The notes beneath the pieces are model-generated. The model saw only the letters and a program-made list of their open reading frames with translations, did not search any database and was not told the DNA's origin. Source: Leifsonia sp. CL147 (GTDB lineage Bacteria; Actinomycetota; Actinomycetes; Actinomycetales; Microbacteriaceae). From it: a DNA stretch of 64,000 nt. Below are positions 63,442-64,000 of this stretch, piece after piece. Where the stretch lies: positions 155,276-219,275 of the forward strand of contig NZ_FOTM01000002.1 in assembly GCF_900114565.1 (NCBI RefSeq). Reading direction: 5' to 3'. Position 1 is the stretch's first letter. Each line of letters opens with the position of its first letter. Both the position numbers and the translations under genes were made by a program.

Positions 63442-63468
63442 TTAGCACTCTCAGTGCGAGTTTGCTAA
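63442..63468 (+). promoter_or_regulatory. CIRCE operator (HrcA), degenerate right arm
   Basis: TTAGCACTC (63442-63450), 9-nt spacer, GTTTGCTAA (63460-63468). The left arm is perfect; the right arm differs from GAGTGCTAA at two positions. HrcA bound here would cover the transcription start. Confidence 0.85.
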
Positions 63469-63513
63469 TTCAGTCTTAGTCGAGACACTGTTCTTCACAG
63501 GAAAGGGGTCAAC

Positions 63514-63810
63514 GTGTCGGTCTCCATCAAGCCGCTCGAGGATCGCATCGTCATCAAGCAGGTCGAGGCTGAGCAGACCACTGCTTCCGGTCTGGTCATC
63601 CCCGACACCGCCAAGGAGAAGCCGCAGGAGGGCGAGGTCGTCGCCGTGGGCCCCGGCCGCATCGACGACAACGGCAACCGCGTCCCGCTCGACGTCTCCG
63701 TCGGCGACAAGGTCATCTACTCCAAGTACGGCGGCACCGAGGTCAAGTTCGGCGGCGAGGACTACCTCGTCCTGTCGGCCCGCGACGTGCTGGCGGTCGT
63801 CGTCCGCTGA
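63514..63810 (+). CDS. groES: co-chaperonin GroES
   Basis: A 98-residue GroES from GTG 63514 with GGAAAGGGG upstream: [20 protein letters not shown], the mobile loop [19 protein letters not shown], and the C-terminal [13 protein letters not shown]. It caps GroEL. No groEL follows within the window; the terminator directly after it suggests a monocistronic gene. Confidence 0.99.
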   Translation: MSVSIKPLEDRIVIKQVEAEQTTASGLVIPDTAKEKPQEGEVVAVGPGRIDDNGNRVPLDVSVGDKVIYSKYGGTEVKFGGEDYLVLSARDVLAVVVR

Positions 63811-63825
63811 CGAACCCCGCTTCCG

Positions 63826-63856
63826 ACGGCCCGGCTGCTTCGCGCAGCCGGGCCGT
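63826..63856 (+). terminator. hairpin terminator after groES
   Basis: A 13-bp perfect stem (ACGGCCCGGCTGC 63826-63838 with 63844-63856) and a 5-nt loop, 15 nt after the stop, followed by TCGTCGTTCCC. Confidence 0.8.
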
Positions 63857-63888
63857 TCGTCGTTCCCGGCTCCGCCGACGCTGGGCGG

Positions 63889-64000
63889 GCGACATTCGTG
63901 ACGAATGTGCCCGTAGACGTTCGCGGGGGCGACATTCGTGACGAATGTGCTGGTAGACGCTCGCGGGGGCGACATTCGTGACGAATGTGTCGGTGGAGGG
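63889..64000 (+). repeat. three 40-bp-spaced repeats carrying a perfect 17-bp palindrome
   Basis: ACATTCGTGACGAATGT occurs at 63892-63908, 63932-63948 and 63972-63988, exactly 40 bp apart. The intervening bases are also nearly identical (GTAGACG followed by TCGCGGG), so this is a tandem array of a 40-bp unit. The window edge cuts the third unit. Confidence 0.9.

Noticed and set aside
63889..64000. CRISPR array
   Set aside because: Repeats are 40 bp apart but the intervals between palindromes are near-identical, not unique spacers, and no cas gene is near.

Overview
The window is high-GC actinobacterial chromosome with frequent GTG and TTG starts, promoters of the TTGACC/TGGACA - TAGTAT/TATAGT type, a MbcA/RES pair of mycobacterial type and Mycobacterium-like RpoB/RpoC. 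The lack of rpsN in the spc operon and of rpsD in the alpha operon, together with the style of the small membrane proteins, suggests Micrococcales, probably Microbacteriaceae (Leifsonia-like). The genus is inference.

Layout. 1-1075: 3' end of a toxin-antitoxin pair (partial antitoxin, RES toxin). 1095-5595: a spermidine synthase-like protein, a membrane protein with a NarL-type two-component system, and an NAD-dependent reductase. 5661-13339: rpoB-rpoC with its own promoter and terminator. 13402-24841: a complete Gram-positive type IV pilus cluster (pilB, pilT, pilC, major pilin, three minor pilins, prepilin peptidase, pilM, pilN, pilO), which sits between rpoC and the str operon. 24921-26572: two membrane proteins of unknown role. 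26644-31363: str operon rpsL-rpsG-fusA-tuf with a UUCG-loop terminator. 31364-33309: accessory island with a possible 23-residue small protein, an AbiEi/DUF559-like protein, a 19-bp tandem repeat array and the long S10 leader.

33310-43025: S10 and spc operons (rpsJ to rplO), then secY, adk and map. 45936-49221: infA-rpmJ-rpsM-rpsK-rpoA-rplQ. Then a double-GNAT protein overlapping truA, rplM-rpsI, glmM, a small XRE regulator, coaA (minus strand) and the run glmS-acpS-alr-tsaE-tsaB-rimI-tsaD, which joins amino-sugar and D-alanine supply for the wall with the t6A tRNA modification enzymes. The window ends with a DUF4190-like protein, a minus-strand THUMP-like methyltransferase, groES under a degenerate CIRCE operator, and three 40-bp-spaced copies of a perfect 17-bp palindrome.

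Most of the window is transcription and translation machinery, so the unusual signals lie between and at the edges of known genes: structured leaders and hairpins (notably before rpsM, between rplE and rpsH, and between rplO and secY), a run of -10 boxes placed 6-7 nt before start codons (leaderless mRNAs), two intergenic repeat arrays, low-complexity tails on several ribosomal proteins, and the pilus locus with its cysteine-rich PilX-like minor pilin. No tRNA, rRNA, insertion sequence or CRISPR array was seen.
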